From Candidatus Nitrosotalea bavarica (lineage in GTDB: Archaea; Thermoproteota; Nitrososphaeria; Nitrososphaerales; Nitrosopumilaceae), in assembly GCF_900167955.1 (NCBI RefSeq), contig NZ_FUYK01000001.1, positions 5,318 to 51,549 on the forward strand: a stretch of 46,232 nucleotides of DNA, given 5' to 3'. Positions 16,574-25,305 of the stretch are shown in pieces. The notes under the pieces are model-generated. The model did no database searches. It was not told the DNA's origin and was given only the letters and a program-made list of their open reading frames with translations. The position numbers and the translations under genes were made by a program. Numbering within the stretch: position 1 is the first letter of the stretch; each line of letters opens with the position of its first letter.

Positions 16574-17137
16574 TTATTCTTTCTTTGATTTCTTTGCAGG
16601 TTTAGATTCAGTACTCTTTTTTTCTTCTACTTTCTTTGGAGTCTCATCTGTTTTCTTTTCTTCTACTTTCTTTGGAGTCTCCACTGTTTTGGTTTCTTCT
16701 TTTGCGGGTTTCTCTTCTGTCTTCTTTTCTTCTACTACTTTCTTTTCATCTTTCTTTGGTGTGCCTTTAGATTTCTCATCACTCTTCTTTGACTTACCTT
16801 TAGATTTCTTATCACCCTTCTTTGACTTGCCTTCAGATTTCTTATCACCCTTCTTTGATGTCTCGTCTACTGTCTTTTCTTCTTGATACTTTGAAACTAT
16901 AACGTTACCATCATCTTTTGTAATCTTGACTCTAATCTTTCTTGGAGGATGTCTAATACCGCGGGCCCAAACCAAATGGCTTACTTCTTCTTCGATTTTG
17001 ATATTTTCAGACTTCATGTGTTTTGTTGCAAATTCACGAATCATGTTGATTGCTCTCTTTGCCCTCTGGTTGTTTGGAGACAAGAGTACTTTTCCAAGAT
17101 TAATAGTGTAAATTCTCTCTAATGATTCAGTAGACAA
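16574..17137 (-). CDS. rpl31e: 50S ribosomal protein L31e with long Lys/Glu-rich C-terminal extension
   Basis: The N-terminal 85 residues are L31e (LERIYTINLGKVLLSPNNQR, RAKRAINMIREFATKHM, VWARGIRHPPRKIRVK). A further 100 residues of low-complexity Lys/Glu/Ser/Pro repeats follow. They include an about 11-residue unit (KSKKGDKKSKG) and a TPKKVEEKKT-type unit. Normal archaeal L31e stops near residue 85-90. Translation apparently starts at TTG immediately after the L39e TAG, so the two are coupled. The tail is probably disordered and could contact rRNA or nascent chains. Confidence 0.9.
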   Translation of the reverse strand: MSTESLERIYTINLGKVLLSPNNQRAKRAINMIREFATKHMKSENIKIEEEVSHLVWARGIRHPPRKIRVKITKDDGNVIVSKYQEEKTVDETSKKGDKKSEGKSKKGDKKSKGKSKKSDEKSKGTPKKDEKKVVEEKKTEEKPAKEETKTVETPKKVEEKKTDETPKKVEEKKSTESKPAKKSKKE

Positions 17138-17296
17138 CTATCCCACACTCACATCAGTTCTGCGCCATTGTCTCTTCTTAGGATTGGTTCGCACTCTACG
17201 CTTTGTCCTAACTATAATCCAAGCTGGTACAGATGAATTCTGTTTCACTTTTTTCATCAGTCTGTTCTTTCTTGGAGTTGACTTACGGGCAGCCAT
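17138..17296 (-). CDS. rpl39e: 50S ribosomal protein L39e
   Basis: A 52-residue basic protein read directly from the minus strand, beginning MAARKSTPRKNRLMKKVKQN and continuing with VPAWIIVRTKRRVRTNPKK and RQWRRTDVSVG. The VPAWII.RT.RRVR.NP..R.WRR pattern is diagnostic for L39e, which lines the peptide exit tunnel. Its length matches the family (about 51). Its stop abuts the L31e start; L39e-L31e pairing is the usual archaeal order. Confidence 0.93.
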   Translation of the reverse strand: MAARKSTPRKNRLMKKVKQNSSVPAWIIVRTKRRVRTNPKKRQWRRTDVSVG

Positions 17297-17353
17297 AAAA
17301 ATTTGACATTTCAACCTCTTTTTAAATGAATCTCAGAAATATCAGGTAAACTA

Positions 17354-17923
17354 CTACGATATCTTGGCAAGTATCTGTTTTAGCATTCTTGCCGATGCTC
17401 CCCAAATCAAATGATCTTTGAATTTGAAAGTATACATCTCTAGAATAGATTTGTGGGAAGGATCTTTGTCATCTTCAATTGTTTTAAGAAGTGTAAAAAG
17501 TGGCATTCTCAAGACTGATTCAATTTCAGAATTTGGCACAATTGTTGGCAATTCATCAAGTATTGCAATAAAAGGAGTTATTGTAAAACCAGAATTCAGA
17601 GTTGTGACAGGTTTTAGTTTTCCAATTACCATAGACCTAGAAATTTCCATACACAACTCTTCCCTTGCTTCCCTAATTGCAGTTCCCAGTAGATCTCCAT
17701 CTTCCGCCTCCCACGTACCTCCAGGAAATGAAATTTCACCAGCATGATGATTCATTGTTTTAGATCTTTCAGTCATCAATAACATTGGTTCATTTCCAAA
17801 GATAATTATCATAACTGCTGCAAGTTTACTGTTAGAATCGCCTTGTACCTCAGGCATTATTGAATTTGTCAATATCTGTTTTAGATTTTCAACATCCAAT
17901 GTTTTGTGATTATCAGAATTCAT
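17354..17923 (-). CDS. Nudix hydrolase, CoA pyrophosphatase-like
   Basis: 189 residues. The Nudix box is present (GTWEAEDGDLLGTAIREA followed by REELCMEI), preceded by LLMTERS..MNHHAGEISFPGG, the extra motif of the NudL/CoA-pyrophosphatase subgroup. That subgroup splits CoA or related dinucleotides into 3',5'-ADP and phosphopantetheine products. It is on the same strand as metH, 32 bases downstream of its stop. The true substrate is not provable from sequence. Confidence 0.85.
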   Translation of the reverse strand: MNSDNHKTLDVENLKQILTNSIMPEVQGDSNSKLAAVMIIIFGNEPMLLMTERSKTMNHHAGEISFPGGTWEAEDGDLLGTAIREAREELCMEISRSMVIGKLKPVTTLNSGFTITPFIAILDELPTIVPNSEIESVLRMPLFTLLKTIEDDKDPSHKSILEMYTFKFKDHLIWGASARMLKQILAKIS

Positions 17924-17955
17924 TATTGTTTGTTATGGTACATGCAATAAGAAAA

Positions 17956-20472
17956 CTAGAGAGTAAAGTATTCTGCTTCCGGATGATGTACTACTATAGC
18001 AGCAGTTGATTGTTCAGGAATTATTTGCCCTGCTTCTGTTAGTGTCATTCCAGATTTTTGTGGTTCCAACAATTTCCACACAATATGATGCTGTGATACA
18101 TCTGGGCAGCTAGGATACCCCCAACTGTATCTAAGACCTCTTTTATCCCCAATCTTGAGATCTTCTCGTATTTTATGATTAATCCATTCAGCCATTGCCT
18201 CTGCCGTTTCTACTGCCATACCATGCAAGTAATAGGCATCAGCGTACCTGTCTTCCTTATTCCATTTGTCTATCAAGTCGGAGGTTTTAGTACCTACAGT
18301 AACTGCTTGGAATATAACCACATCATCTTTACCAAAATAATCAGTAAGACAGAGATGCTTAGATTTTGAAGAGCGTGGAAAATCAAATACCAATTTTTCT
18401 CCGCTTGGACGTTCTACAGATAACTTGCCATCCTCATTATGACATCTAAAGTAACCATATACTGCTCTTGGCTCAAACAGTTTTTCTTGCAGTATTCTCT
18501 TTTTCCATTCTTCAAATAATACTTCATGTTCTTCTTCTGATTCTTTAGCAGATTGTCCTCTAACTCCCCAAGACAATACAAACAGCGATTTTTTGTTGAG
18601 ATATTTCCAAACCTCGTTCAAGTCTATATCTTTTGGTTCCAGTCTAATTGGAGTGTTAAATGTGGGTGGAATAGGAGATGTTACAGGAACTATTCCACTA
18701 TGTGCAAACTCTCGCGCTTCATGTTTTTCAAAGACCGGTTCTTTCCACTTTTCAATTTTCTCTTGCCACTCTTGTACAAATTTTTGTTTTTCAGGTGAGA
18801 CAAGTTTGTCCATCATTTTTAATCCATCAAACATGGTCTTGCAATAAAAGACACCTGGCGTATAGATTCCACCTTCCTTTGCCACCCTATTGATGTAATT
18901 AGTGTTAATTGCAGCACCTCCACAAAGTACTGGAATATTCATGTTGTTTTTTCTTGCATGTTCTACAAAATATTGCATTTGTTTTGATGTCGATACCAAG
19001 AGTGCAGAAAGCCCAATGGCATCGGCATTTACCTCTTCTATTTTTTCCAAGAATTTTTGTAGAGGAACTTGTTTCCCAAGATCATATACAGTATATCCAT
19101 TGTTTTCAAATATAGTTTTTACAAGATTCTTTCCAATATCATGTACATCGCCATAAACGGTTCCAAGAACTAGTTTTCCTTTACTTGAGCCCTCTTCTTT
19201 TAAGAGATATTTTTCAAGTTCTACAACAGATGCCTTCATGCATTCTGCAGATTTGAGTACAAATGGAAGGATTAATTCTCCAGAGCCAAACTTGTCACCA
19301 ACCTCCTTCATTGCAGGCAGGAGATCCTCGTTTAGTGTCAAAATAGCGGCTTGATGAGTAACATCTTTCGGAGCATCAATTGCAATTCTGCCATCTTTTT
19401 CAACCAGATTAAATTTTGCAGAAATTTTTTCAGCTATAGCACTTACAACATCATTTTCTATTCCATCCTTTAGCCTGTTTACTATTCTAAAGTTTGATCT
19501 CTTTCCTGCTGGCCAGGTAGGATCTACATCTACTTTTTTGGCTGCTGCCCGAGTGGTATATTTTGAGATTTCAAAATATGCAATAAAGTCAGCAAGTGTA
19601 TTTGGATGTTTGTTAAATATTAGATCCTCTGAAAGTTTTTTTTCTTTTTCATCGATTTCAGTATAAGGTATGACATCCTTTGGATTGATTATGACTGTAT
19701 CTAATCCATTTTTTACTGCATGAAACAAAAATACAGCATTAAGGATTTTTCTTGCACGTGGTGCTAAACCAAAACTAACATTACTTAGTCCAAGAGTTGT
19801 AAAGGAGTTTGGAAATCTTTGTTTTACAAGACGAATTCCTTCTAGGGTATTTTTTCCTGCATCTAGGAATTCAGCCTCTCCGGTAGCCAGAGTAAATGTC
19901 AAGACATCAAAAATAAAATGCTCTTCAGTTAGTCCATATTTTTTCCCAGTCTCAACCAACAGTTCTGCAGTCTCTAGTTTTTCTTGAGGAGTTTTTGCCA
20001 TTCCTTTTGGTCCAATACACATGGCAACAGCTGGAACACCATACTTTACCATCAAGGGAGCAAGCAAATGAAATTTACTTCCATCACCTTCCAGATTTAT
20101 CGAATTTATGATGGGCTTTCCTGGAATTTGTTCAAGTGCAGTTGCAATTACTTTGGGTTCGGTGGAATCAATAACTAGAGGTGCATCAATTTCTAAGCTG
20201 AGTAGTTTTACAAGTTTTTTCATAAATTCAAGTTCGTCTGAGCGTTCAGTTGTTGCTACACAGACATCAAGACAATGCGCCCCATCATCTACCTGGTCTC
20301 TTGCAAGTTTTACCAGTTCCTCAAAATTGTCATTTAGTACACATTCCTTTGCCCTTTTGGAGCCTTGTGCGTTTAGTCTCTCTCCAATTATCATGGGAGC
20401 TGGATTTTGCCTAAGATCTATTGCCTTTAATGCAGAACTGACTCTTGGAGTTTTCAACAATGTTGTTCTCAA
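17956..20472 (-). CDS. metH: Cobalamin-dependent methionine synthase, pterin/B12/activation modules (MetH C-terminal part)
   Basis: 838 residues. Domains in order: pterin (methyl-tetrahydrofolate or methyl-tetrahydromethanopterin) binding from about residue 25 (MIIGERLNAQGSKRAKE, LDVCVATTERSDE); a cobalamin cap at about 340-430; B12-binding with GDVHDIGKN near residue 443 giving the lower axial His; and the AdoMet activation domain with RYSWGYPSCPDVSQHHIVWK. It moves methyl groups through cobalamin to homocysteine. The homocysteine domain is encoded separately by the gene just upstream. The start is TTG. Confidence 0.93.
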   Translation of the reverse strand: MRTTLLKTPRVSSALKAIDLRQNPAPMIIGERLNAQGSKRAKECVLNDNFEELVKLARDQVDDGAHCLDVCVATTERSDELEFMKKLVKLLSLEIDAPLVIDSTEPKVIATALEQIPGKPIINSINLEGDGSKFHLLAPLMVKYGVPAVAMCIGPKGMAKTPQEKLETAELLVETGKKYGLTEEHFIFDVLTFTLATGEAEFLDAGKNTLEGIRLVKQRFPNSFTTLGLSNVSFGLAPRARKILNAVFLFHAVKNGLDTVIINPKDVIPYTEIDEKEKKLSEDLIFNKHPNTLADFIAYFEISKYTTRAAAKKVDVDPTWPAGKRSNFRIVNRLKDGIENDVVSAIAEKISAKFNLVEKDGRIAIDAPKDVTHQAAILTLNEDLLPAMKEVGDKFGSGELILPFVLKSAECMKASVVELEKYLLKEEGSSKGKLVLGTVYGDVHDIGKNLVKTIFENNGYTVYDLGKQVPLQKFLEKIEEVNADAIGLSALLVSTSKQMQYFVEHARKNNMNIPVLCGGAAINTNYINRVAKEGGIYTPGVFYCKTMFDGLKMMDKLVSPEKQKFVQEWQEKIEKWKEPVFEKHEAREFAHSGIVPVTSPIPPTFNTPIRLEPKDIDLNEVWKYLNKKSLFVLSWGVRGQSAKESEEEHEVLFEEWKKRILQEKLFEPRAVYGYFRCHNEDGKLSVERPSGEKLVFDFPRSSKSKHLCLTDYFGKDDVVIFQAVTVGTKTSDLIDKWNKEDRYADAYYLHGMAVETAEAMAEWINHKIREDLKIGDKRGLRYSWGYPSCPDVSQHHIVWKLLEPQKSGMTLTEAGQIIPEQSTAAIVVHHPEAEYFTL

Positions 20473-20489
20473 TCACTTTTTCTAAATAC

Positions 20490-21458
20490 CTAGCGGTTAT
20501 TTTCTGTCGCCTTTTCGTCAATTACTTTACGTAACAGAGAGATATGGTCCACATTTGTTCCACAGCATCCTCCAATTATTCTCACATTGGGATATTGCGA
20601 TAAAAAATCCATCATTACTTTGGCCATCTCAGGTGGTGTCATTTTGTATACCGCCCTTCCCCCCTGGTTTTCTGGCATTCCAGCATTTGGTACAACAAGT
20701 AGCGGCAATTCATTTTGCTCGTTGAGCCATTGTACACTAGGAATCATTTCATTGGGCCCAGTGGAACAGTTCAGCCCAAAAGCATCAATTCCCATCTCAG
20801 AGACTGTAGTATATGCAGCTTGTATGTTTGTGCCAAGAAGCATCTTGCCGTATTTATCCAATGTAACATTTGCAATAATTGGAACTTTCTTGCCAGTTTT
20901 TTTAAATGCGTTATGACAGGCTTCAATTGCAAGTTTTACTTCTAAAATATCCTGACTTGTTTCAATTAAAAGTGCGTCAACTCCTCCAAGTATTAGACCC
21001 TCAGCTTGGATCTCAAATGCTTCTCTGATATCATCAAGTTTTATCTGTCCAAGGGACGGATCGTTTGAGCTTGGAAGAAAACCAGTTGGACCCATTGAGC
21101 CAATGACATATCGTGGCTTGTCTGTAAATTCTTTAGTGACTTCAACTGCAATCTCGGTAATCTTTTTGTTATATTCCAGTGTTTGGTCACCATAACCATA
21201 TTCTTCTAACTTTAGCTTGTTTGAACCAAATGTATTGGTCTCAATACAATCTGCACCTGCACGCAAATATGATCTGTGGATATTCTTAATCCAGTCAGGT
21301 CGTGTAAACGATAATCCATCATTGAATCCTTCTTTGCCATCAGGAAAGTCTTCTGGTTGTGGATTAAGTTTCTGAATCTCTGTTCCCATTGCACCATCAA
21401 AAAGTACAACTTTTTGTTTCATCAATTGATCTAAAGGAATTTTTCCAGTCAAGTACAA
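20490..21458 (-). CDS. metH: Homocysteine S-methyltransferase module of split methionine synthase (MetH N-terminal part)
   Basis: 322 residues matching the first domain of MetH: LFDGAMGTEIQKL, ETNTFGSNKLKLEEYG, and zinc cysteines in GLNCSTGP and IGGCCGTN. It holds homocysteine through Zn-thiolate for methylation by methyl-cobalamin on the partner protein. It stops 17 bases before the partner starts, so the two form an operon and an obligate complex is likely. TTG (21458) is used as the start; an ATG at 21422 is also in frame. Confidence 0.9.
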   Translation of the reverse strand: MYLTGKIPLDQLMKQKVVLFDGAMGTEIQKLNPQPEDFPDGKEGFNDGLSFTRPDWIKNIHRSYLRAGADCIETNTFGSNKLKLEEYGYGDQTLEYNKKITEIAVEVTKEFTDKPRYVIGSMGPTGFLPSSNDPSLGQIKLDDIREAFEIQAEGLILGGVDALLIETSQDILEVKLAIEACHNAFKKTGKKVPIIANVTLDKYGKMLLGTNIQAAYTTVSEMGIDAFGLNCSTGPNEMIPSVQWLNEQNELPLLVVPNAGMPENQGGRAVYKMTPPEMAKVMMDFLSQYPNVRIIGGCCGTNVDHISLLRKVIDEKATENNR

Positions 21459-21522
21459 CTCAGATGTGGTATCAACGATTTAATTCTGTTTTGTTTTGTG
21501 GCAATGTGATTATCTTCAAAGG

Positions 21523-21529
21523 TTATAAT
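21523..21529 (+). promoter_or_regulatory. TATA box for the metF-like gene
   Basis: ttataat is centred 26 bases before the ATG at 21552, inside the 93-base region shared with the divergent metH operon. The two methionine units could be co-regulated from here. Confidence 0.45.
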
Positions 21530-21551
21530 CAAGTAGTCAGGACAGTCAATT

Positions 21552-22307
21552 ATGACCGTAATTTATGAGATCAACCCTCCAAAGGTTATTCAGGATACAA
21601 TATTATCGCATGATCAGTTATCTGAATCAGTTGAAAAACTAAAGGAGCGAGCTGGAAAAATTGGTCAAGCATGTGATGGAATTCATCTGACTGACTCAGT
21701 ACTTGGAATTCCGCGTGTCTCACCTATTACTGCGGGATTTTTCATAAGAAATTCTAACAACAAAATAAGAATAACTGCAAGTATTCGGGTAAGAGATAGA
21801 AATCTCACTTCGATAACACAAACCATATGTGATGCTATTTTACTAAATTTGAATGGAGTTCTAGTCCTCAAAGGCGATTCACCTCCGGCAGGTCCAACAG
21901 ATTCCGGACTTGTTCCAAGTGACGTTGTAAAACAATTCAATGAACAAGGTTTTGGAAAGAGAATTGACATGTATCTATCCATTTCAAGTAATCCCAATTT
22001 TGAAAAGATGCATAAAAAAATAGAAGCCCAGCCAAAAGGGTTTGTGACTCAGGTCATAAATTCCATAGACCAAGTGACAAGAATGGTAGACAAGCTAAAA
22101 CCACAAGGATTTAGGATAATTCCTTGTGTGCTGGTATCATCGGAGAAGAATCTCAAATCAGCTCAAATGCTAAAGCTAGACTGGTCAGAATATAGTAAAG
22201 ACTTGGCAGGATTTGTAAAACAGGTAGACAAGATTGCAGGAAATGTATTGATAAGTTCTCCAAATGACTTTGCTGGCGCACTAGATCTTTTACACAGATT
22301 AAAATAA
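21552..22307 (+). CDS. Methylenetetrahydrofolate reductase-like protein (MetF family)
   Basis: 251 residues of TIM-barrel type, beginning VIYEINPPK like MTHFR's FE..PPK. It also has GIHLTDSVLGIPRVSP, an LVLKGDSPPAGPTDSG segment equivalent to the FAD-site LRGDPP loop, and a late FRIIPCVLVSS strand. It would reduce methylene- to methyl-pterin, supplying the methyl group used by the divergent metH genes. It is shorter than bacterial MetF (about 295), so pterin specificity is uncertain. Confidence 0.8.
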   Translation: MTVIYEINPPKVIQDTILSHDQLSESVEKLKERAGKIGQACDGIHLTDSVLGIPRVSPITAGFFIRNSNNKIRITASIRVRDRNLTSITQTICDAILLNLNGVLVLKGDSPPAGPTDSGLVPSDVVKQFNEQGFGKRIDMYLSISSNPNFEKMHKKIEAQPKGFVTQVINSIDQVTRMVDKLKPQGFRIIPCVLVSSEKNLKSAQMLKLDWSEYSKDLAGFVKQVDKIAGNVLISSPNDFAGALDLLHRLK

Positions 22308-22383
22308 TTTAGTAGATATAACAAAGATGGAAATCAATACCTAGATTAAAATTAAAGATTAGCATTCAAGAGAGCGTCATAAC

Positions 22384-23442
22384 ATGAGGTTACTTGTTGT
22401 AATATCCATATGCATAGCATTAATTGGCTTTGGAATAATTTCCCCTCATGCGGCTTCAGCAAATGTATGGATTCCAGATAATGAATTTCTAGGATATTAT
22501 GATTCCAATGGCACGTATACAGTTGTAGGAGCAGTAAAAAATACAGAAAATATGCCAGTGATTCCTTCCATTACAATCAATGTTAAAGATGGAGACAAGG
22601 AAATCTCAGATAACTATACCTTTTCAATTATAAATTCACAAACAGATATTCCATTTAAGATCAAAATACCCGAAGTAGGTGACAAGAATGCAACTCTTGA
22701 GACCCCCCAAGTCAGTTTTGTCACATCAAGTCATAATGCTTTAGACATCGATGTAATCTATGGCAGGACTTTGATCAAACACCCAGATGGCCATACTTCT
22801 GGATTTATCTTAAATAATGACACTTCTCCTGCATATGGAGTACGAGTTTATGCCGTAATCTATGGCAAGGATGGAAAGATGCTAGATACTGGTAAAAGTA
22901 TTGAGACAATTGAAAGAATGGATCCAGGACAAAAAATTGCATTTTCAATGTACCCTGATCCTCAATTTGCCTCAAACGTAAGCTACTATAGCTGTTTTGT
23001 GGTTGGTGGAGATGGCTCACAAACCGAATGGGTTGAAAGAAATGGTAATAAATTCTATTTTAGTTTTATAACTTCGGGAGCAGTGGCATATCCAAAATAT
23101 GACGATCTTACTCAGACCCTAAGTTTAACAGTACGTCAGCCCTTCCCTGAAAAAGGATTTGTGAATTTTATGTTTACTCAAGAAACAGGTGATGAGAAAT
23201 TTACAGTAAAAGTAAATGGCAATCCAATAGAATTCCTTCAGAGTAAAGATCCTCAAGGTAGTTGGCATGTATCTTTTAATGTTCCACAAAGATCAGTGTC
23301 TAATGTAGAAATTTCTGGCTTTGGAGCAATTAGTAGTATTCCAGAATTTCCAGCAAACAACAGTAAAAATTATCTTTTAATAGCAATACCAATCGCAGCA
23401 GCTGCAGTAAGTATCATAATCTGGAAAAAGAAGAAAAACTAG
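22384..23442 (+). CDS. Secreted PEF-CTERM protein, unknown function
   Basis: 352 residues. A signal peptide (LVVISICIALIGFGIISP, then HAASA) leads into beta-rich repeats (TYTVVGAVKNTENMPVIPS; NNDTSPAYGVRVYAVIYGKD) that look like paired FxLYD/CARDB-type domains. The tail is SSIPEFPANNSKNYLL, a hydrophobic helix (IAIPIAAAAVSIIIW) and KKKKN, i.e. a PEF-CTERM-type sorting signal or plain membrane anchor. The 3' end overlaps the convergent solute-binding gene by 4 bases. Confidence 0.75.
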   Translation: MRLLVVISICIALIGFGIISPHAASANVWIPDNEFLGYYDSNGTYTVVGAVKNTENMPVIPSITINVKDGDKEISDNYTFSIINSQTDIPFKIKIPEVGDKNATLETPQVSFVTSSHNALDIDVIYGRTLIKHPDGHTSGFILNNDTSPAYGVRVYAVIYGKDGKMLDTGKSIETIERMDPGQKIAFSMYPDPQFASNVSYYSCFVVGGDGSQTEWVERNGNKFYFSFITSGAVAYPKYDDLTQTLSLTVRQPFPEKGFVNFMFTQETGDEKFTVKVNGNPIEFLQSKDPQGSWHVSFNVPQRSVSNVEISGFGAISSIPEFPANNSKNYLLIAIPIAAAAVSIIIWKKKKN

Positions 23443-24497
23443 GGAATGGTTGTAAGATTCTGTTCTTGTAACACTTTATTGAGAATTGTCAAATCAAATA
23501 TGTTAGACAGATCTGGTTTCTCATCACCTAGAAAACCCAGACTATATGCATCGTTAGCAGATTTGTCAATAGATGATTTTACAGGATTATAGGTAACCTC
23601 CATTCTAGACAAGGCCTCTGAAATTACATCGTTTGGAATTGTTTTTCCTGTTAGTTTCTGAATTTGATCATTGAAAATTTTGATAGATTCATCTTTGTTA
23701 TTGTTAATCCAAATTGTTTCTTTTACATGCGCTTCTAAAAATTTCTGTATAACATCAGGATGACTGTTCAGATAATCAGTTCTTGCTACTATTAGTGCAG
23801 TTGTAAATTCCCCATTTGGCCACAAGTCTCTCTCATCAAGAAAGATCTTTCCATTTGCTTGCTTGGCAAGTATAGTTCCCCATGGTTCTGGAACCCAAGC
23901 ACCGTCAATGTCTTTTTTTGACATCATAGTAACTATATCAGCAGTCTTTGCAGGAATTATTGTTACATTTCCTCCATTTTCAGTAGTCTTGTAACCATTT
24001 TTTAGGATATAGGATCGTAATGCCACATCCTGTGTATTTCCAAGTTGAGGTGAGGCAAATTTCTTGTCTGCAAAGTCATGGACATTCGTTATTCCAGAAT
24101 CATTTCTAATTACGAAAACTACACCTCCACTTGAGGCACCAGATATTATTCTGAGTGCTTGTCCATCACTTTTTAGATATCCATTGATTGCAGGATTTGG
24201 TCCCACATATGCTACATCAATCCTATTTGCAATGAGTGCTTCAATAGCAGAAGGTCCTGCATCAAATACTTGCGATTGAACCTTAACATCACCTAGACCA
24301 TTTTGAAAGTCGCCATTACCAATTCCTATTACGGCTTGAATGTGATTTATGTTGGCAAAGTATCCAATTCTTAGAACATCAGATGAAGTATTCTCAGAAT
24401 TTACTGATCTAATATCATAATGTGTTGTTAATGAAATAATTATTACTGCAATAATTATTCCTCCTGCAATTGCAAACTTTAATCCTGGTTTCATCAT
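23439..24497 (-). CDS. ABC transporter substrate-binding protein, SsuA/TauA/NMT1 family
   Basis: About 352 residues from the ATG at 24497, chosen because it lies just after the permease stop; the frame also runs back to 24614 but would overlap the permease. An N-terminal membrane anchor (KFAIAGGIIIAVIIISL) is followed by an NMT1-like binding domain (VLRIGYFANINHIQAVIGIG, GPSAIEALIANRIDVAYVGP, DIDGAWVPEPWG). This family binds nitrate, sulfonates, taurine or similar small anions and organic molecules. The ligand cannot be assigned. Third gene of a three-gene importer operon. Confidence 0.88.
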   Translation of the reverse strand: MMKPGLKFAIAGGIIIAVIIISLTTHYDIRSVNSENTSSDVLRIGYFANINHIQAVIGIGNGDFQNGLGDVKVQSQVFDAGPSAIEALIANRIDVAYVGPNPAINGYLKSDGQALRIISGASSGGVVFVIRNDSGITNVHDFADKKFASPQLGNTQDVALRSYILKNGYKTTENGGNVTIIPAKTADIVTMMSKKDIDGAWVPEPWGTILAKQANGKIFLDERDLWPNGEFTTALIVARTDYLNSHPDVIQKFLEAHVKETIWINNNKDESIKIFNDQIQKLTGKTIPNDVISEALSRMEVTYNPVKSSIDKSANDAYSLGFLGDEKPDLSNIFDLTILNKVLQEQNLTTIP

Positions 24498-24504
24498 TAC
24501 ATCA

Positions 24505-25305
24505 CTATCTATGATGATCCAATCCCCACTTTCTTCTGATTCTATCTTCCATCTTGTATAAAAGGAATCTATCAACCAACAAACCAATAACAAAAATTGT
24601 AACCATACTTGCAATTACCTGACTCATATCCAAAAATTCTCTTCCGACAGAGAGAATGTGTCCAAGACCTACAATTGACATCAGTATCTCCGCACCAATT
24701 ATGGCATGCCAAGCAAATGACCATGCTTGTCTTAGACCAATTATCAGAGATGGCGTAGCAGCAGGAATTGTAACGTGTCTAAATAATGAAAAACCTTTTG
24801 CTCCCATATTTCTTGCAGCATCAAGATAGATTGTAGGTATGTTTCTAATACTACTATACGTTGAAATCATTATAGAAAAAATTGAACTCATTATTACAAC
24901 AAACATTATTCCAAATTCATTAAAGCCTATGAATAGAATCGAGAATGGTACCCAAGCAATACTAGGAAACGAAAGTAGGCCTGCTGAAAATGAGTTCAAA
25001 GTCTTTCCAAAGCCCTTGAATTTTATCATTGTAAATCCAATTAGGGTTCCAAGAGTAATGGAAATTGCAAAAGCCCCAAGCAATCGTCCAAGGGTTATAC
25101 CTATACTTTGAGGCAGCGAACCATTCCATATTATCTTGGCAAAGGTCTCAGCCACCATGACTGGAGAAGGAAGAGAAATTATTGGCCATATTCCAAGCAT
25201 AAATATAATTTGCCAAATGCCAGTGAATATAGCTATAAACAATGCGGCATTTGCAGCATCATCAAGATTACGGTGAGATTTTTTTAATTGAATATCTTTA
25301 ATCAT
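24505..25305 (-). CDS. ABC transporter permease, SsuC/TauC type
   Basis: 266 residues with about six membrane helices and the EAA-loop motif for coupling to the ATPase (GAKGFSLFRHVTIPAATPSL). The N-terminal segment (IFMLGIWPIISLPSPVMVAE) is typical of the nitrate/sulfonate/taurine permeases. Its ATG overlaps the stop of the ATPase gene by 4 bases and it is followed 7 bases later by the binding-protein gene. Confidence 0.9.
   Translation of the reverse strand: MIKDIQLKKSHRNLDDAANAALFIAIFTGIWQIIFMLGIWPIISLPSPVMVAETFAKIIWNGSLPQSIGITLGRLLGAFAISITLGTLIGFTMIKFKGFGKTLNSFSAGLLSFPSIAWVPFSILFIGFNEFGIMFVVIMSSIFSIMISTYSSIRNIPTIYLDAARNMGAKGFSLFRHVTIPAATPSLIIGLRQAWSFAWHAIIGAEILMSIVGLGHILSVGREFLDMSQVIASMVTIFVIGLLVDRFLLYKMEDRIRRKWGLDHHR

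Noticed and set aside
16600-16880. A repeated DNA pattern that could be taken for a CRISPR-like or satellite array.
   Set aside because: The repeats are in frame, vary at third positions and encode the Lys/Glu-rich tail of L31e; no spacer structure exists.
21459-21551. Possible cobalamin or SAM riboswitch before the methionine genes.
   Set aside because: Only 93 bases separate divergent starts and the TATA spacing suggests leaderless mRNAs, leaving no room for such an RNA.
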